Position numbers and translations under genes: made by a program
Notes under the pieces: generated by a model
Told to the model about the DNA's origin: nothing
Seen by the model: the letters and a program-made list of their open reading frames with translations, nothing else
Databases searched by the model: none
Assembly: GCA_023151275.1 (NCBI GenBank)
Contig: JAKLJI010000001.1
Location: 644,409 to 708,408 of the forward strand
From: Bacteroidia bacterium
GTDB taxonomy: Bacteria > Bacteroidota > Bacteroidia > UKL13-3
Reading direction: 5' to 3'
DNA: 64,000 bases
Part shown: in pieces, positions 34,296 through 44,400 of the stretch
How positions within the stretch are numbered: the first letter of the stretch is position 1
Layout of the letters: every line of letters begins with the position of its first letter

Positions 34296-36953
34296 ATGAA
34301 AAAACAAGCCCTGTTTATACTACTTGCCCTAATTTCAGTTTTACCCGTAAAAAGCCAAACGCTGTATGAAGGAATCCGCTTTCCTGATACCAGTTCATTG
34401 AAAGACCTGCGTCCAAGAAACTTCATTGCTAAAGGAAATGACGGCAACATCTACCTTGGATTTGGAGGCATGAACCTTGGCAATACCCGACTACAATCCA
34501 AGTATGGGTTAGGAATACTGAATGGAAAAACAATCACGCTCCTCAGCAAGGAGAACAGTCCGATTCCATCTGTAGATGTTACGGATATTGCCTTTCAGGA
34601 TTCAGCCAATTGGATAAGCAGTAATGAGGGGTTAATGCGCTATAAAGCAGGTTCATTTTCACACTTTACACAGGCATCCGGACAATTAGCAACGGATAAA
34701 ATAAAACGCATTTCCTGCACCCCTTTGCGGGTTTGGGCCATTGGCGACACCTTTCTTACCATCCTAAGCTCAACAGGTAGTATCCATGTAAATCTTGGGA
34801 GGTTTGGTAAGCTGTGGGATATTGAATCCGGCACACATGAAGAAGCCTGGCTGGCAAGTGATGAAGGTGTTTTGAGGATAAACGGTTCAGGCGAAATTGT
34901 TCAGGTGCTCGATACCCTGACAAGCGGATTGTATCCAAACCGTGTTGAAGAAATTGTGAAAGCAGGAGACGGGACCCTCTGGTTTTTCAGCGCCCAACAC
35001 GTTAATGGAAGCGAAGTAAAGGGAGGCATTTTCTACCTGGAAAGCGGCCAAATCAAAAACTGGAGAAATGCACATCCTCAGTTATCAGGCTGCCAGCAAA
35101 GACTACCAGCAAGGTTTAGGGGACTTTCATCGGATGAAACCGGAAGACTATACCTGCTGCTTCCTCCTGAAAATTCGAATACTGAAGGTTTAACTTTAAT
35201 GCGGTTTTCACGCCATGAGGCTTCTTATTTTCAGTTCCAAAAAGGTAATCCTGATTTAATGACCAATGAGGGGCATGTACTCCCCCTTGCTGATGGAAAA
35301 GTAATTGTATTTTCAGGAAGCAAAAACCAGGATTTTAAATCGCTTTGGGTGTATGATTTGAATGTATCCCCGGGACCAACAGCCCCCGGAATCCGGTATC
35401 TCGACATCAACCAGGTAAGGGCACCCTTTTCAAATGAGCTCCAAGTGATGCATTGGGATTTGGTCAACAAAAAGCACTATGAAGTTCCAGCGGGGAGCTG
35501 TAAAAACACGCAATTTGCCAGTTCCATTTGGGTAGGAGGACTTGTGAATAAACAACTGCGCATTGCAGCTGAAACTTACAGACAATCTGGTCGCGACTAT
35601 TACCCGGGCCCCATACAGGTAAGCAATCCGCAAGCAGGAGATAGTCTTGCACGAGCTCAGTTATCCGGCATCTGGAAGATCAGCGGACAGGATATTGCCA
35701 ACATGAAATACCATACACAAAATGGGGATCTTGCGGCAGGCAGATGGTTGCCACCGGCTGATATATTAAGCTGGCCGGCACAGGGAAAAGGAAGCTATTC
35801 AAACAACTATGCCCCATTTGTAGATAGCAACCAAAATGGAATCTATGAACCCTTGTTGGGGGATTATCCGGTATTAAAAGGCGACCAAATGGTATTTTGG
35901 ATAAGCAATGATGCAAATGGCATTCATTCTGAAAGTAGCTCCGAACCCCTTCAACTTGAAATGTACACCTTTGCCTATGCCTTCAATTGTCCGGAGCTGA
36001 ATGACAACGACCCCAACTCCTTATTAAACTATACCACCTGGTATGAGATTCAGCTAGTCAATAAAAATACAGTAACTCTGGATTCGATGGTATGTGGAAT
36101 TTGGCAGGATCAGGACATTGGCTATTTCATGGATGACTACATTGGTTGCAATCCCAAAGGAGGATATTGTTTTGCATACAACAGCAAGGCTATCGACAAT
36201 CCACTGACAGGCTTTGGTAATAATCCACCCGCCCAATCCACCCTTTTGCTAAGTGCACCGGGGGATAGCAATTCAGGATCTTCACTGAAAGGGTTTCATT
36301 ACTATGAGAATGATTTTAGTGTATCAGGAAATCCAAGCAGACCAGAACATTATTGGAATTACCTGAACGGTCGATGGAAAGATGGAACCCCGGTAAGTTA
36401 TGGTGGAAATGGATATGGGGGCCAGGACACAGCCAGCTTTATGTATTGCGGATCAGATGACCCAGCAGGCCGCCCCCATTGGTCGGAAGCAGGAGAACAA
36501 CGAGCTGGAGGAGATAGAAGAAGCTTGTTAACAACGCGCCATTTCAGCTTAAAGCCCGGCGAAAAAAAGGAATTAAAATTTGCCATGTTCACCAGTCGCG
36601 CCCCATATTCAGGCTTATTGAATCAGGTTCAGGCAGACGCGTCGTTGTTAAGAAATTGGTTTGCAACAAATACCTATCCGGCCTGCATGCCCTGGACAAC
36701 CCGAGTGCTGGAAACAAGACCTGATGACCTTGAGCTGCTTGTTTATCCAAATCCAGGAAAGCTGATTCAGGTGAAATGGAATAAGCAGGCCAACATGCAG
36801 ATACAGGTATTTGATATTTCAGGGAAACGAGTGCTTGAAACTGAAGGTCAATCCGGTCTGGAACTTGATCTGAGCAAGTTTCAAACAGGAATTTATCTCC
36901 TTCGTTTGTCAGAGGGAAACAGAACAATGAGTAAACGCATTTTAGTTGACTGA
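34296..36953 (+). CDS. Secreted T9SS cargo with propeller-like N-terminal half
   Basis: 885 residues. A signal peptide (MKKQALFILLALISVLPVKSQ) is followed by an N-terminal region (to about 350) with blades resembling two-component regulator propellers (VDVTDIAFQDSANWISSNEGL, EEAWLASDEGVLRINGSGE, RVEEIVKAGDGTLWFFSA). The central part holds a module with DSNQNGIYEPLLGDYPVLKG and YEIQLVNKNTVTLDSMVCG, seen in other Bacteroidota surface proteins. The last 80 residues are a type A sorting domain (LLVYPNPGKLIQVKW, FDISGKRVLE, TGIYLLRLSEG). It is predicted to be surface-attached via T9SS. Function is unknown. It converges on the NarL regulator gene with a single base between them. Confidence 0.85.
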   Translation: MKKQALFILLALISVLPVKSQTLYEGIRFPDTSSLKDLRPRNFIAKGNDGNIYLGFGGMNLGNTRLQSKYGLGILNGKTITLLSKENSPIPSVDVTDIAFQDSANWISSNEGLMRYKAGSFSHFTQASGQLATDKIKRISCTPLRVWAIGDTFLTILSSTGSIHVNLGRFGKLWDIESGTHEEAWLASDEGVLRINGSGEIVQVLDTLTSGLYPNRVEEIVKAGDGTLWFFSAQHVNGSEVKGGIFYLESGQIKNWRNAHPQLSGCQQRLPARFRGLSSDETGRLYLLLPPENSNTEGLTLMRFSRHEASYFQFQKGNPDLMTNEGHVLPLADGKVIVFSGSKNQDFKSLWVYDLNVSPGPTAPGIRYLDINQVRAPFSNELQVMHWDLVNKKHYEVPAGSCKNTQFASSIWVGGLVNKQLRIAAETYRQSGRDYYPGPIQVSNPQAGDSLARAQLSGIWKISGQDIANMKYHTQNGDLAAGRWLPPADILSWPAQGKGSYSNNYAPFVDSNQNGIYEPLLGDYPVLKGDQMVFWISNDANGIHSESSSEPLQLEMYTFAYAFNCPELNDNDPNSLLNYTTWYEIQLVNKNTVTLDSMVCGIWQDQDIGYFMDDYIGCNPKGGYCFAYNSKAIDNPLTGFGNNPPAQSTLLLSAPGDSNSGSSLKGFHYYENDFSVSGNPSRPEHYWNYLNGRWKDGTPVSYGGNGYGGQDTASFMYCGSDDPAGRPHWSEAGEQRAGGDRRSLLTTRHFSLKPGEKKELKFAMFTSRAPYSGLLNQVQADASLLRNWFATNTYPACMPWTTRVLETRPDDLELLVYPNPGKLIQVKWNKQANMQIQVFDISGKRVLETEGQSGLELDLSKFQTGIYLLRLSEGNRTMSKRILVD

Positions 36954-36954
36954 G

Positions 36955-37608
36955 TCAATCGGGTAAAAGCCTGTTCTTACGCGCTTTGTTCAAGGCCTCT
37001 GTTTTGCTGCTAACCTGCATTTTGCGGTACATATTTTCGATATGTTTTCGAATGGTACCGTAACTGATGTTTAAGTTATCTGCAATTTGCTCATAGCTTA
37101 ACCCTTTGGAAAGATGCAGCAAAACCTCTTGCTCGCGCGGGGTTAAGTCGAATCCATCCAGCACCTTTTCCTCTTCCAATTGCCCACCTGATTTGAGCAA
37201 TTTAAGGGTTTTCAAGGCTATGGCAGGACTCATAGGAGCGCCACCTTCCAGAATTTCATAGATGGCTTTGTGAATGCGTTCCGGACGTTCATCTTTAAGT
37301 AAATACCCTCCAGCTCCGGCAAAAATGGCTTTCATCAAGTGCGCATCATCGTCAAAAACCGTACTCATGATGATACGAATTTGTGGCCAACGCTCGGTAA
37401 TTTTCCCGGTGGCTTCTATGCCATCCATTATTGGCATTTGAATGTCCATTAACAACACATCTAACTGAGCATCCTTTTGCAACATCCGAATGGCCTCAGC
37501 CCCATTGGGCACAAGAAACTTCACTTGAAAATCGGGCGATAATTCAAGCTTGGTTTTCAAGGCCAATGCCAGCCTTTCAATGTCTTCTGCAATACCAATT
37601 CTAATCAT
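36955..37608 (-). CDS. NarL/LuxR-type response regulator
   Basis: About 217 residues starting MIRIGIAEDIERLALALK. The receiver has phosphoacceptor Asp55 (VLLMDIQMP) and the FAGAGGYLLKDERPE segment with its lysine. The C-terminal LuxR HTH (about 145-205) contains LTPREQEVLLHLSKGLSYEQ, IADNLNISYGTIRKHIENMY and RKMQV. The likely partner is the TPR sensor kinase 1.8 kb away on the same strand, which has the HisKA_3 type phosphoacceptor that pairs with NarL regulators. Two plus-strand envelope genes lie between them, so the regulator and kinase are not in one operon. Confidence 0.9.
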   Translation of the reverse strand: MIRIGIAEDIERLALALKTKLELSPDFQVKFLVPNGAEAIRMLQKDAQLDVLLMDIQMPIMDGIEATGKITERWPQIRIIMSTVFDDDAHLMKAIFAGAGGYLLKDERPERIHKAIYEILEGGAPMSPAIALKTLKLLKSGGQLEEEKVLDGFDLTPREQEVLLHLSKGLSYEQIADNLNISYGTIRKHIENMYRKMQVSSKTEALNKARKNRLLPD

Positions 37609-37722
37609 GAGGATTCCGGTTTCAAAGCTAAACCAGTGTATGCAAATAAAAATACGAAGTTCTGCGTATGGGACCAAAGCCCGGCGAAAAACAACTTTGC
37701 CAACACCAACAAATCAACCCTT

Positions 37723-38655
37723 ATGAAAAACCAACTTCTTATGCTGAGTGCCCTGTGTTGCTCGGTTCTGGCTAATGCCCAACAAGTTTCGTACAAACTA
37801 CTTGGAAACAATCCTCAGGACTATCATCCCAAGCTGAGTGTCAATTTGAATATTGCAGGCATCGAAACCTCCTCAAATTCGGTTGAGGCCACCAATTTTT
37901 ATGCTTCGGTTTTTGGACATTACATGCTACAAGATAAACTTGGCATTCAATTCAATGTTCAACGTGCCTGGTTAACTTTAGCCAAAATGGGCAATAAGGA
38001 TATGCCCACCGCATCTTCTTACGAAGCAGGCGCAGTTTTATTCTTCAACAAAGCCGAGCGAAAAAGAAATGAACGCATTGTCCTAAAATCGAATGAAAGC
38101 TCTTACAACAATAAAAGAGTTACAACAACCACCTTTATTACTGTGCCTGCCAAGGTTATCAAATACACAGGCATCCGCGGTGGCTTATCAAACAGAACCA
38201 CAGCCTTTGCATTGGACCAGGATGATTACTTTTCAAAAGAAGGATTAAACATGAGTTCACTCAATACCACCGGATTGTATGCCGGCTTAATCAATCGCAG
38301 ATTAACGCATATTGTGGTAGATGCAAGCGGGTATGGAAAACGGTTTAAGTCGATTGGTTTTGATTGGTATGCCGATGCAATGGTTCAATTTGCCAACAAA
38401 TTTACGTTACGAGATGATCCATTTGCGACAAGTAGTTTAAGCATGCGTTCTGGAGCAGATATTACCGAAGATGTTAAGAAAGTTTTTGGCAGCAATGCAC
38501 TTGGATTTCGCATTGGTATGAGTGGATTTCAAATTGCACCCAAATCAGAAACCAATAAGAAATTTGGCATGTGCTACAATTTTGAATTGGGCATGATGCC
38601 TTATGTGGGCTACTACATCAAGGGTGGTGTTGGACTAACGCTGGTAAAAAAATAA
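37723..38655 (+). CDS. Secreted/outer-membrane protein of unknown function
   Basis: About 310 residues with signal peptide MKNQLLMLSALCCSVLANAQ; the frame continues upstream without family character, so I start here. The mature protein is rich in alternating-hydrophobic strands (VEATNFYASVFGHYMLQDKL, GIQFNVQRAWLTLAK, KFGMCYNFELGMMPYVGYYI), suggesting an outer-membrane beta barrel. I do not recognise a family. The next gene begins two bases after the stop, so the two are probably one operon, and both sit between a NarL-type regulator and its likely kinase. Confidence 0.65.
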   Translation: MKNQLLMLSALCCSVLANAQQVSYKLLGNNPQDYHPKLSVNLNIAGIETSSNSVEATNFYASVFGHYMLQDKLGIQFNVQRAWLTLAKMGNKDMPTASSYEAGAVLFFNKAERKRNERIVLKSNESSYNNKRVTTTTFITVPAKVIKYTGIRGGLSNRTTAFALDQDDYFSKEGLNMSSLNTTGLYAGLINRRLTHIVVDASGYGKRFKSIGFDWYADAMVQFANKFTLRDDPFATSSLSMRSGADITEDVKKVFGSNALGFRIGMSGFQIAPKSETNKKFGMCYNFELGMMPYVGYYIKGGVGLTLVKK

Positions 38656-38657
38656 GC

Positions 38658-39449
38658 ATGAAAAAACTGCTGTTTCTACTGCTGAGCATGAGCGGAATAA
38701 TCAGCCAATTACAGGGGCAGAACTTACCCGATTTCAAATACCTTGGAGATACCTACCAAAAAGAATCCTACCTAAACTTTTCAGGAATGTATGTCCAATT
38801 GCTGAATCCTGCCGCTCCTGATGATCCCGCCTTGCATGCCAAAGGAATCTTCTTTGTTGATTTGTACTACTTGAGACCATCCTTTGAAAAGGGTGGTCTC
38901 AACAGGCGGGTTGATTATAAGCTTATCCCAGATTTATTCTGGCTTATGAAAACCATAACCGAAAAGGACCCCAGGCAAATGTATGCCAACATTGGAAGCA
39001 CCATCAGTGGTGGACTTATAGGCTGGCACAGCTGGAAATGGAACCTGGTTGCGAAACCCAAAACTTGCATTTCACTTGGGTTTGCGGTAAACGATTATTT
39101 TATAGGTGCCATCTACAAGGATTCAAGTGCAGGCATACGGCTCCATGAACCGCAAGGCTGGCAAATTGGCGCTGGTCCGGCCATGGGTTTTAGTAAGGCA
39201 TTGAGTAAAAATTTTGTTTTGATGGGTTCCGGCGCTTATGTTATCAATCTTTTCAAACCCGTTGATATTAGCTATGCCAAATCGGATGATGCTTATCCCA
39301 AGCCGCATATGGCACATCTTGAATTGACCCTAATGAGTAAAACAGGCTTGTTTTTGGAAACCCAATTTGTTGGCTTAATCAACCAAGGTAACTTACCCAA
39401 TTCAAGCATGAGAACCGATTTTAAACTGGGCTTTGCATTTGTTTTGTAA
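38658..39449 (+). CDS. Secreted/outer-membrane protein of unknown function, second of pair
   Basis: 263 residues with signal peptide MKKLLFLLLSMSGIISQLQGQ. Strand-rich mature region with a terminal strand FKLGFAFVL ending in a hydrophobic residue, typical of outer-membrane barrels (KTGLFLETQFVGLI, NWNLVA-like strands such as SWKWNLVAKPKTCISLGFAV). No family recognised. It follows its partner by two bases. Its last 29 bases overlap the 3' end of the convergent sensor-kinase gene. Confidence 0.65.
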   Translation: MKKLLFLLLSMSGIISQLQGQNLPDFKYLGDTYQKESYLNFSGMYVQLLNPAAPDDPALHAKGIFFVDLYYLRPSFEKGGLNRRVDYKLIPDLFWLMKTITEKDPRQMYANIGSTISGGLIGWHSWKWNLVAKPKTCISLGFAVNDYFIGAIYKDSSAGIRLHEPQGWQIGAGPAMGFSKALSKNFVLMGSGAYVINLFKPVDISYAKSDDAYPKPHMAHLELTLMSKTGLFLETQFVGLINQGNLPNSSMRTDFKLGFAFVL

Positions 39450-41319
39450 GCACCAACTGAACTCCTCCTTCCGGTAAATTGGACCATTTAAATTCAAATC
39501 CGGCTTCTTCGGCTCTCGTTTTAATATTCGTCAACCCATACCCTTCCAAACCAGAATTGTCCGAAATACCCCTTCCATTATCCTGGTAAGTTATTCGAAA
39601 TACTTCTTGCTGCTTCAATGCTTTCATGTGAATTCGCGTCGCACCGGAATGCTTGATGGTATTGTTGATAAGCTCTTTTAAGATGCGATAAAGATGCAGT
39701 GAAACAGTAGGCGAAAGTTCGATGGGCGTTTCAGGAATATCAGCATCAAACCCAATACCCGCCTGTTGCAAGGCCATATTGGATTGATTTTGTAAGCGAG
39801 AAACCAATTCATTCAAATTCCCTTCGTTACGATAAATGGCCCAAAGGGTATCGCGTAAACTGCGCCCGGCTTCACGCATTTTATCGGCCATAGCTTCATA
39901 CCTCAATCGATGGGAAGGATTATTTTCGGCATAGGCATGAACATCCAATTCGCTCGTTATCCACGACAAATCAGCACCCAGATTATCGTGCAAATCCCGG
40001 GCAATTCGCAAGCGCTCTTCGTTCAATTGGTTCTTGGCTTCTTCCTCCCATTTCAACCTACGAAACAATTGCTCTCTTCTAAAAAAAATCAAAGCAGAAA
40101 TGCCCAATACCAAAACGGAGAAGGCAATAATTAACCACAAATTTCGGCGCTTGATATCCAATTGAGCGCGCAACAATTCCTTTTCCCTAAGTAACAAATC
40201 GGAACGGTGTTTTTCCAATTCAAACCTTGCACTATATTCAGTAGCGAGCTCCCGGGTTTGATAGGAATAAACGCTATCTGAACTGGCTTTGTGTTTCTCC
40301 AACCAATGCAATGCGCGATTTGAATCGCCCAGTTTTTTCCAAGATTCGTACAAATCAAATTCAATCAATTGCAATTGATCTGCCAATCCCAATTCATTTG
40401 AAATAGACCAAGCCTTTTCAAAATAGGCAATTGCTTCTTTTACCTTGTTTTGATCTTGCAAACAATAACCCAAGTTGCGGTAACACATGGCTATACCTGG
40501 CTTTGAGCCCAGTTCCTCATTGGCTTGCAAAGCCCTTAAATAGGAAGCTTCGCCCAACTTTGAACGACCGGAACTTCGATACAAAACCCCAATAGATTCA
40601 AAAAAATGAGCCTGATCATCGGCATAAGCGTTCTGCTCAAAGAAGTCCCTACAGGATTCAAAAATAGACTCCGCTTTAACAAAGGCCCCAGCCCTCCTGG
40701 CCAATATTCCTTGATTCATTCTGGCGATATAATAATCGCGTTCCATGCCCATTTTCAAAGCCCATGATTCTGAACGCTTGTACCAAAATTCCGCCTGTTG
40801 GGTTTGACCAAATTTCTCAAACAATACTCCCAAGGCATTGGTGATATTTACCAATCTGCCTGTATCCTTTTGGGCGAGATACATGCGATAAGCTTGATTT
40901 TGAAAATAAAAGCTCTTTTTGTAATCAGCCTTCTCGTAAAAAGCTTGTGCAAGTTTGGCCAAATTGGCTCCGGCTTTGGCATAGTCGCGATGGCGCATGC
41001 GAATACCATAAGCCAATTCATTGTAATGAATCACACTATCAAAATCCCCTGTTACTAAAAAGGGTAAGCTAATGTCGTTGCAGGTTTGCGCATAAAGAAG
41101 AGAATCGGATTGATTGCTTGCAAGCACCAAAGCCTCCCTTCCATAAGCAATTGCCTCTATCGGCTTTTCATACATCAATTGGTACGCCAACTCGTTCAAG
41201 ACCAGAATCCGCTCCTTTCCCCGAACTTGATTTAATTGTCTGCTCAAGGAATCTACAACCGAAGCCTTTAGCAAAAAAGGAATCGCAACAAGGATAAAGA
41301 TGAGTGACTTTTTACGCAT
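39421..41319 (-). CDS. TPR-containing NarL-type sensor histidine kinase
   Basis: About 632 residues from MRKKSLIFILVAIPFLLKAS (signal sequence); a longer frame is open but unlikely. A periplasmic TPR region (about 20-350) includes AKLAQAFYEKADYKKSFYFQ and NLGYCLQDQNKVKEAIAYFE. A coiled segment leads to a transmembrane helix (about 394-413), then HisKA_3 with RIARDLHDNLGADLSWI (phosphoacceptor His444) and a HATPase_c domain (LYRILKELINNTIKHSGATR, YQDNGRGISDNSGLEGYGL, NIKTRAEEAGF). The kinase probably phosphorylates the NarL-type regulator at 36955. The 3' end overlaps the convergent gene by 29 bases. Confidence 0.9.
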   Translation of the reverse strand: MRKKSLIFILVAIPFLLKASVVDSLSRQLNQVRGKERILVLNELAYQLMYEKPIEAIAYGREALVLASNQSDSLLYAQTCNDISLPFLVTGDFDSVIHYNELAYGIRMRHRDYAKAGANLAKLAQAFYEKADYKKSFYFQNQAYRMYLAQKDTGRLVNITNALGVLFEKFGQTQQAEFWYKRSESWALKMGMERDYYIARMNQGILARRAGAFVKAESIFESCRDFFEQNAYADDQAHFFESIGVLYRSSGRSKLGEASYLRALQANEELGSKPGIAMCYRNLGYCLQDQNKVKEAIAYFEKAWSISNELGLADQLQLIEFDLYESWKKLGDSNRALHWLEKHKASSDSVYSYQTRELATEYSARFELEKHRSDLLLREKELLRAQLDIKRRNLWLIIAFSVLVLGISALIFFRREQLFRRLKWEEEAKNQLNEERLRIARDLHDNLGADLSWITSELDVHAYAENNPSHRLRYEAMADKMREAGRSLRDTLWAIYRNEGNLNELVSRLQNQSNMALQQAGIGFDADIPETPIELSPTVSLHLYRILKELINNTIKHSGATRIHMKALKQQEVFRITYQDNGRGISDNSGLEGYGLTNIKTRAEEAGFEFKWSNLPEGGVQLVLTKQMQSPV

Positions 41320-41387
41320 GTTAATGGTTGAATTGAACAAAAAACAATCTACAAAAATCACTCAACATTTATCATTAATTAAATAAA

Positions 41388-41415
41388 AAAAGCGGGAGCC
41401 CCTGCCCCCGCTTTT
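41388..41415 (-). terminator. Terminator after the giant PKD protein gene
   Basis: AAAAGCGGG / CCCGCTTTT with an inner loop, 23 bases past the stop of the minus-strand gene; T tract on the minus strand. Confidence 0.85.
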
Positions 41416-41438
41416 CACTTATGCGTATAAAAATTCAA

Positions 41439-44400
41439 TTAGTTACCTGTAACCGTAAATCTCAGGTAAGCTGTTTGTCCTTCTTGTTCATGCAAAATTA
41501 CCATGTACTGGCCCGGACTTAATTGATGGCTTGAAACCTCGATTAACTTATCAGTTGTATTCAAATTTACCTCGGCATCCATTACTCTTCCTAGTAAGTC
41601 AATAACCTGGATTCGGGTATTTTTAGTGAGGTATTTGCAGGCAATCTTAAAGCTACCGGTGGTTGGATTCGGGAACAACACGTATTCATTGGTTTCTTTC
41701 ACTCCTGCAACAGCAAGTCCGGTTGCTGCAGAACCCGGAGTTTTCATGCTCATATCTACCACATCTTTATGAGGGAAATAGGTAGCCACCGGGCGTGAGT
41801 AACTGAAACAAGTTCCACCAACTACTTGAATATTCATGCTGGCTGTATCGCGGCATCCATCTGCTGAAACAACAACCAAACGAACGGTATAGAATCCTGC
41901 ACTCAGGTATTTTTTATTGAAGATGTAGGAATGGGTTGAATCGATGGTACCATCACCCAAATCCCAATAAAACTTATTAATCCATCCACTACCTAAGAAA
42001 ATGCTGTTGTTGTAGAAATTGTAGGAATTTCCTGTTAAACACTGCACCGGATTATCAGTATTGAATGAGGCCGATGGGCCATGTGCCTGACCAGGAATAT
42101 ACACTTGGGTTGAAGAGGTGCTTGAGCAACCAGTGCTATCAAATACAGTAAGCATTACATTGAAGTAACCTGTGTCTGCATAACCTTTATTTGGATCTTT
42201 TTGAGTGGAAACGCTTCCATCTCCAAAGTTCCACAAATACGATGATGCTGAACCAGAGCTGATATTGAAGTATTGAATTTTGTTGTTACATGGACAGTTG
42301 CAATAGGTGGTGCGGTAGTAGAATCCGGCGTTTAGATTTCCTGTGCCCGCAGCAATTGTCACCGTATCTTTTACTTCAACCGAACAACCCGAAGTATTGC
42401 TTAAAGTGAGCGTTACAATATAATCACCATTGGCACTGTAGGTATGTGAAGTAACTTGTCCAATGGCAGAATCCATTGCCGAACCCGGATCTCCAAAATT
42501 CCAATGGTAACTAAATCCATTTGCTGCTTGAGCAGAGAATACCGCCGATTTTGAACAAGCCGTGGTATCCCAATAAATACTTCCACTTGGGATATCTTGA
42601 ATAATAACCACTTTAGAAAGTGAATCATAACAAGCGCCATTTCTAGCTACCAATGCAATTACATGCGATCCTGGCAATGCTCCACTAAATGAATAATTCA
42701 AGGCACCTGAAACAGGAACACCGTCCCAATACCAGCTGTACCAGGTTGAATTGGTTGACAAGTTTGACGTAATCACGGTATTTGAACAGCCAGTAACGTT
42801 TACATTGAAGGCTGCTTTTGGCAATAAGCCATTTATTCCCAATGGAGCTTTCACATATTGGGTATCTGCATCCCAACAAGAACCACCGTTTGATGCTATC
42901 AAAATCACCTGATAAATGCCAGCAGGATTGTATGCATGAGCAGGATTAACTGCATTGGATATTGGAGAACCATCACCAAAATACCAGGTATAGGTTCCAC
43001 TTCCTGTGCTCAGATTATTGAATTGGATGGCATTTGAGCAAGGAATGGTATCCCAGGTAAAATCGGCTACAGGACGTGTGCCACGGGTTGCCATTAAACC
43101 ACGGTAAATTTCAGCGCGACAACCATTGTTATGAACACCTTCTAGACGAATAAACTTCCATCCTTGTGTGGTATAACTGTGGTAAATGGTATCGGCATTA
43201 TTCTCTTCAAAGAAATTGTCTCCAAAATCCCAGAAATGGGTAAGCGAACCGGTTGAATGATTTACAATGGTAACGTCCATTCCGCAGGCTGCATCTGCTG
43301 TAAAATCAAGCATTGGCGATGGAAGTACATGAACCGTGCTGTAAGCGGTATCACGGCATCCATTGCTTCCAAATCCAATCAAACGAACCACATAGGTTCC
43401 TGCTGTATCATATTGCTTATTGAAAGCAAAGGTGTTCACCAAGTCCTGCGTTCCATCTCCAAAATCCCAATGGTAGTTCATGGTCCATCCATGTCCAACA
43501 AAGCTGGAATTGTTGATGAAATTAAAGCTATTGCCAAACAAACATTGCTCATCATCCAATGGAGCAAAGGTTACCAATGGTCCACCAGAACTGCTTCCAA
43601 TAGTTACCAATTGGGTGAGCGTATCGTAACAATTGGTGCTTGAACGGGCTACCAGTTTAACAGGATATACACCAGCAACAGGGTAAGATTTGCTTGCATC
43701 TTTCAATTGAACAACTGTGCCGTCGTGGAAAATCCACCAATAACAATTGTCATCGTGCGGTGTACCAGTTGAAGTATTCGTAAACTTCAAGCGGGTTACG
43801 CAATTGCCAGCCAAGGGAGCATAGGTAAAGTTGGCCGTTGGTTGAATTCCCAAAGACTGAACATGTACTACACGTGTAAAGGTGTCTGAACAAAGGTTTG
43901 AATCAGTAACATACATCTTCACGGTATAGGTTCCATCCATTGGATAAACAAAACTTGGATTGCTTGAAGTTGAACTATCTGTTGAAACGGCAGGCACGCC
44001 AAAATCCCAATAAACACTATCTGTTCCTAAAGTATGATTATTGAATTGAATCAATCGGGTACAACCCAATGAATCGTATCCAAAGGCTGCTTCCACTTTA
44101 GGTGCAACATGAATTGGCTTGGTTATAGTATCAAAACACATACCGTTGTTGCGAACAATCAAGGTTACATTATAATCGCCGGGACCAAATTCATGCGTGT
44201 AATCTGCAGTTGAATTGGTACAATAGAAGCCATTGCCAAACTGCCATTCAAAATCGTTGGCAAACTCAGAGTTATTATGGAAGGTTATTGTTCCATCGCA
44301 ATTGCGGGTGTAATTAAAATCAGCAACTGGAGGTCCTGCATAAACAGTTTTTGTTACAGAGTCTTTGCATCCATAAAAGTTGGTTCCAACCAATTTTACC

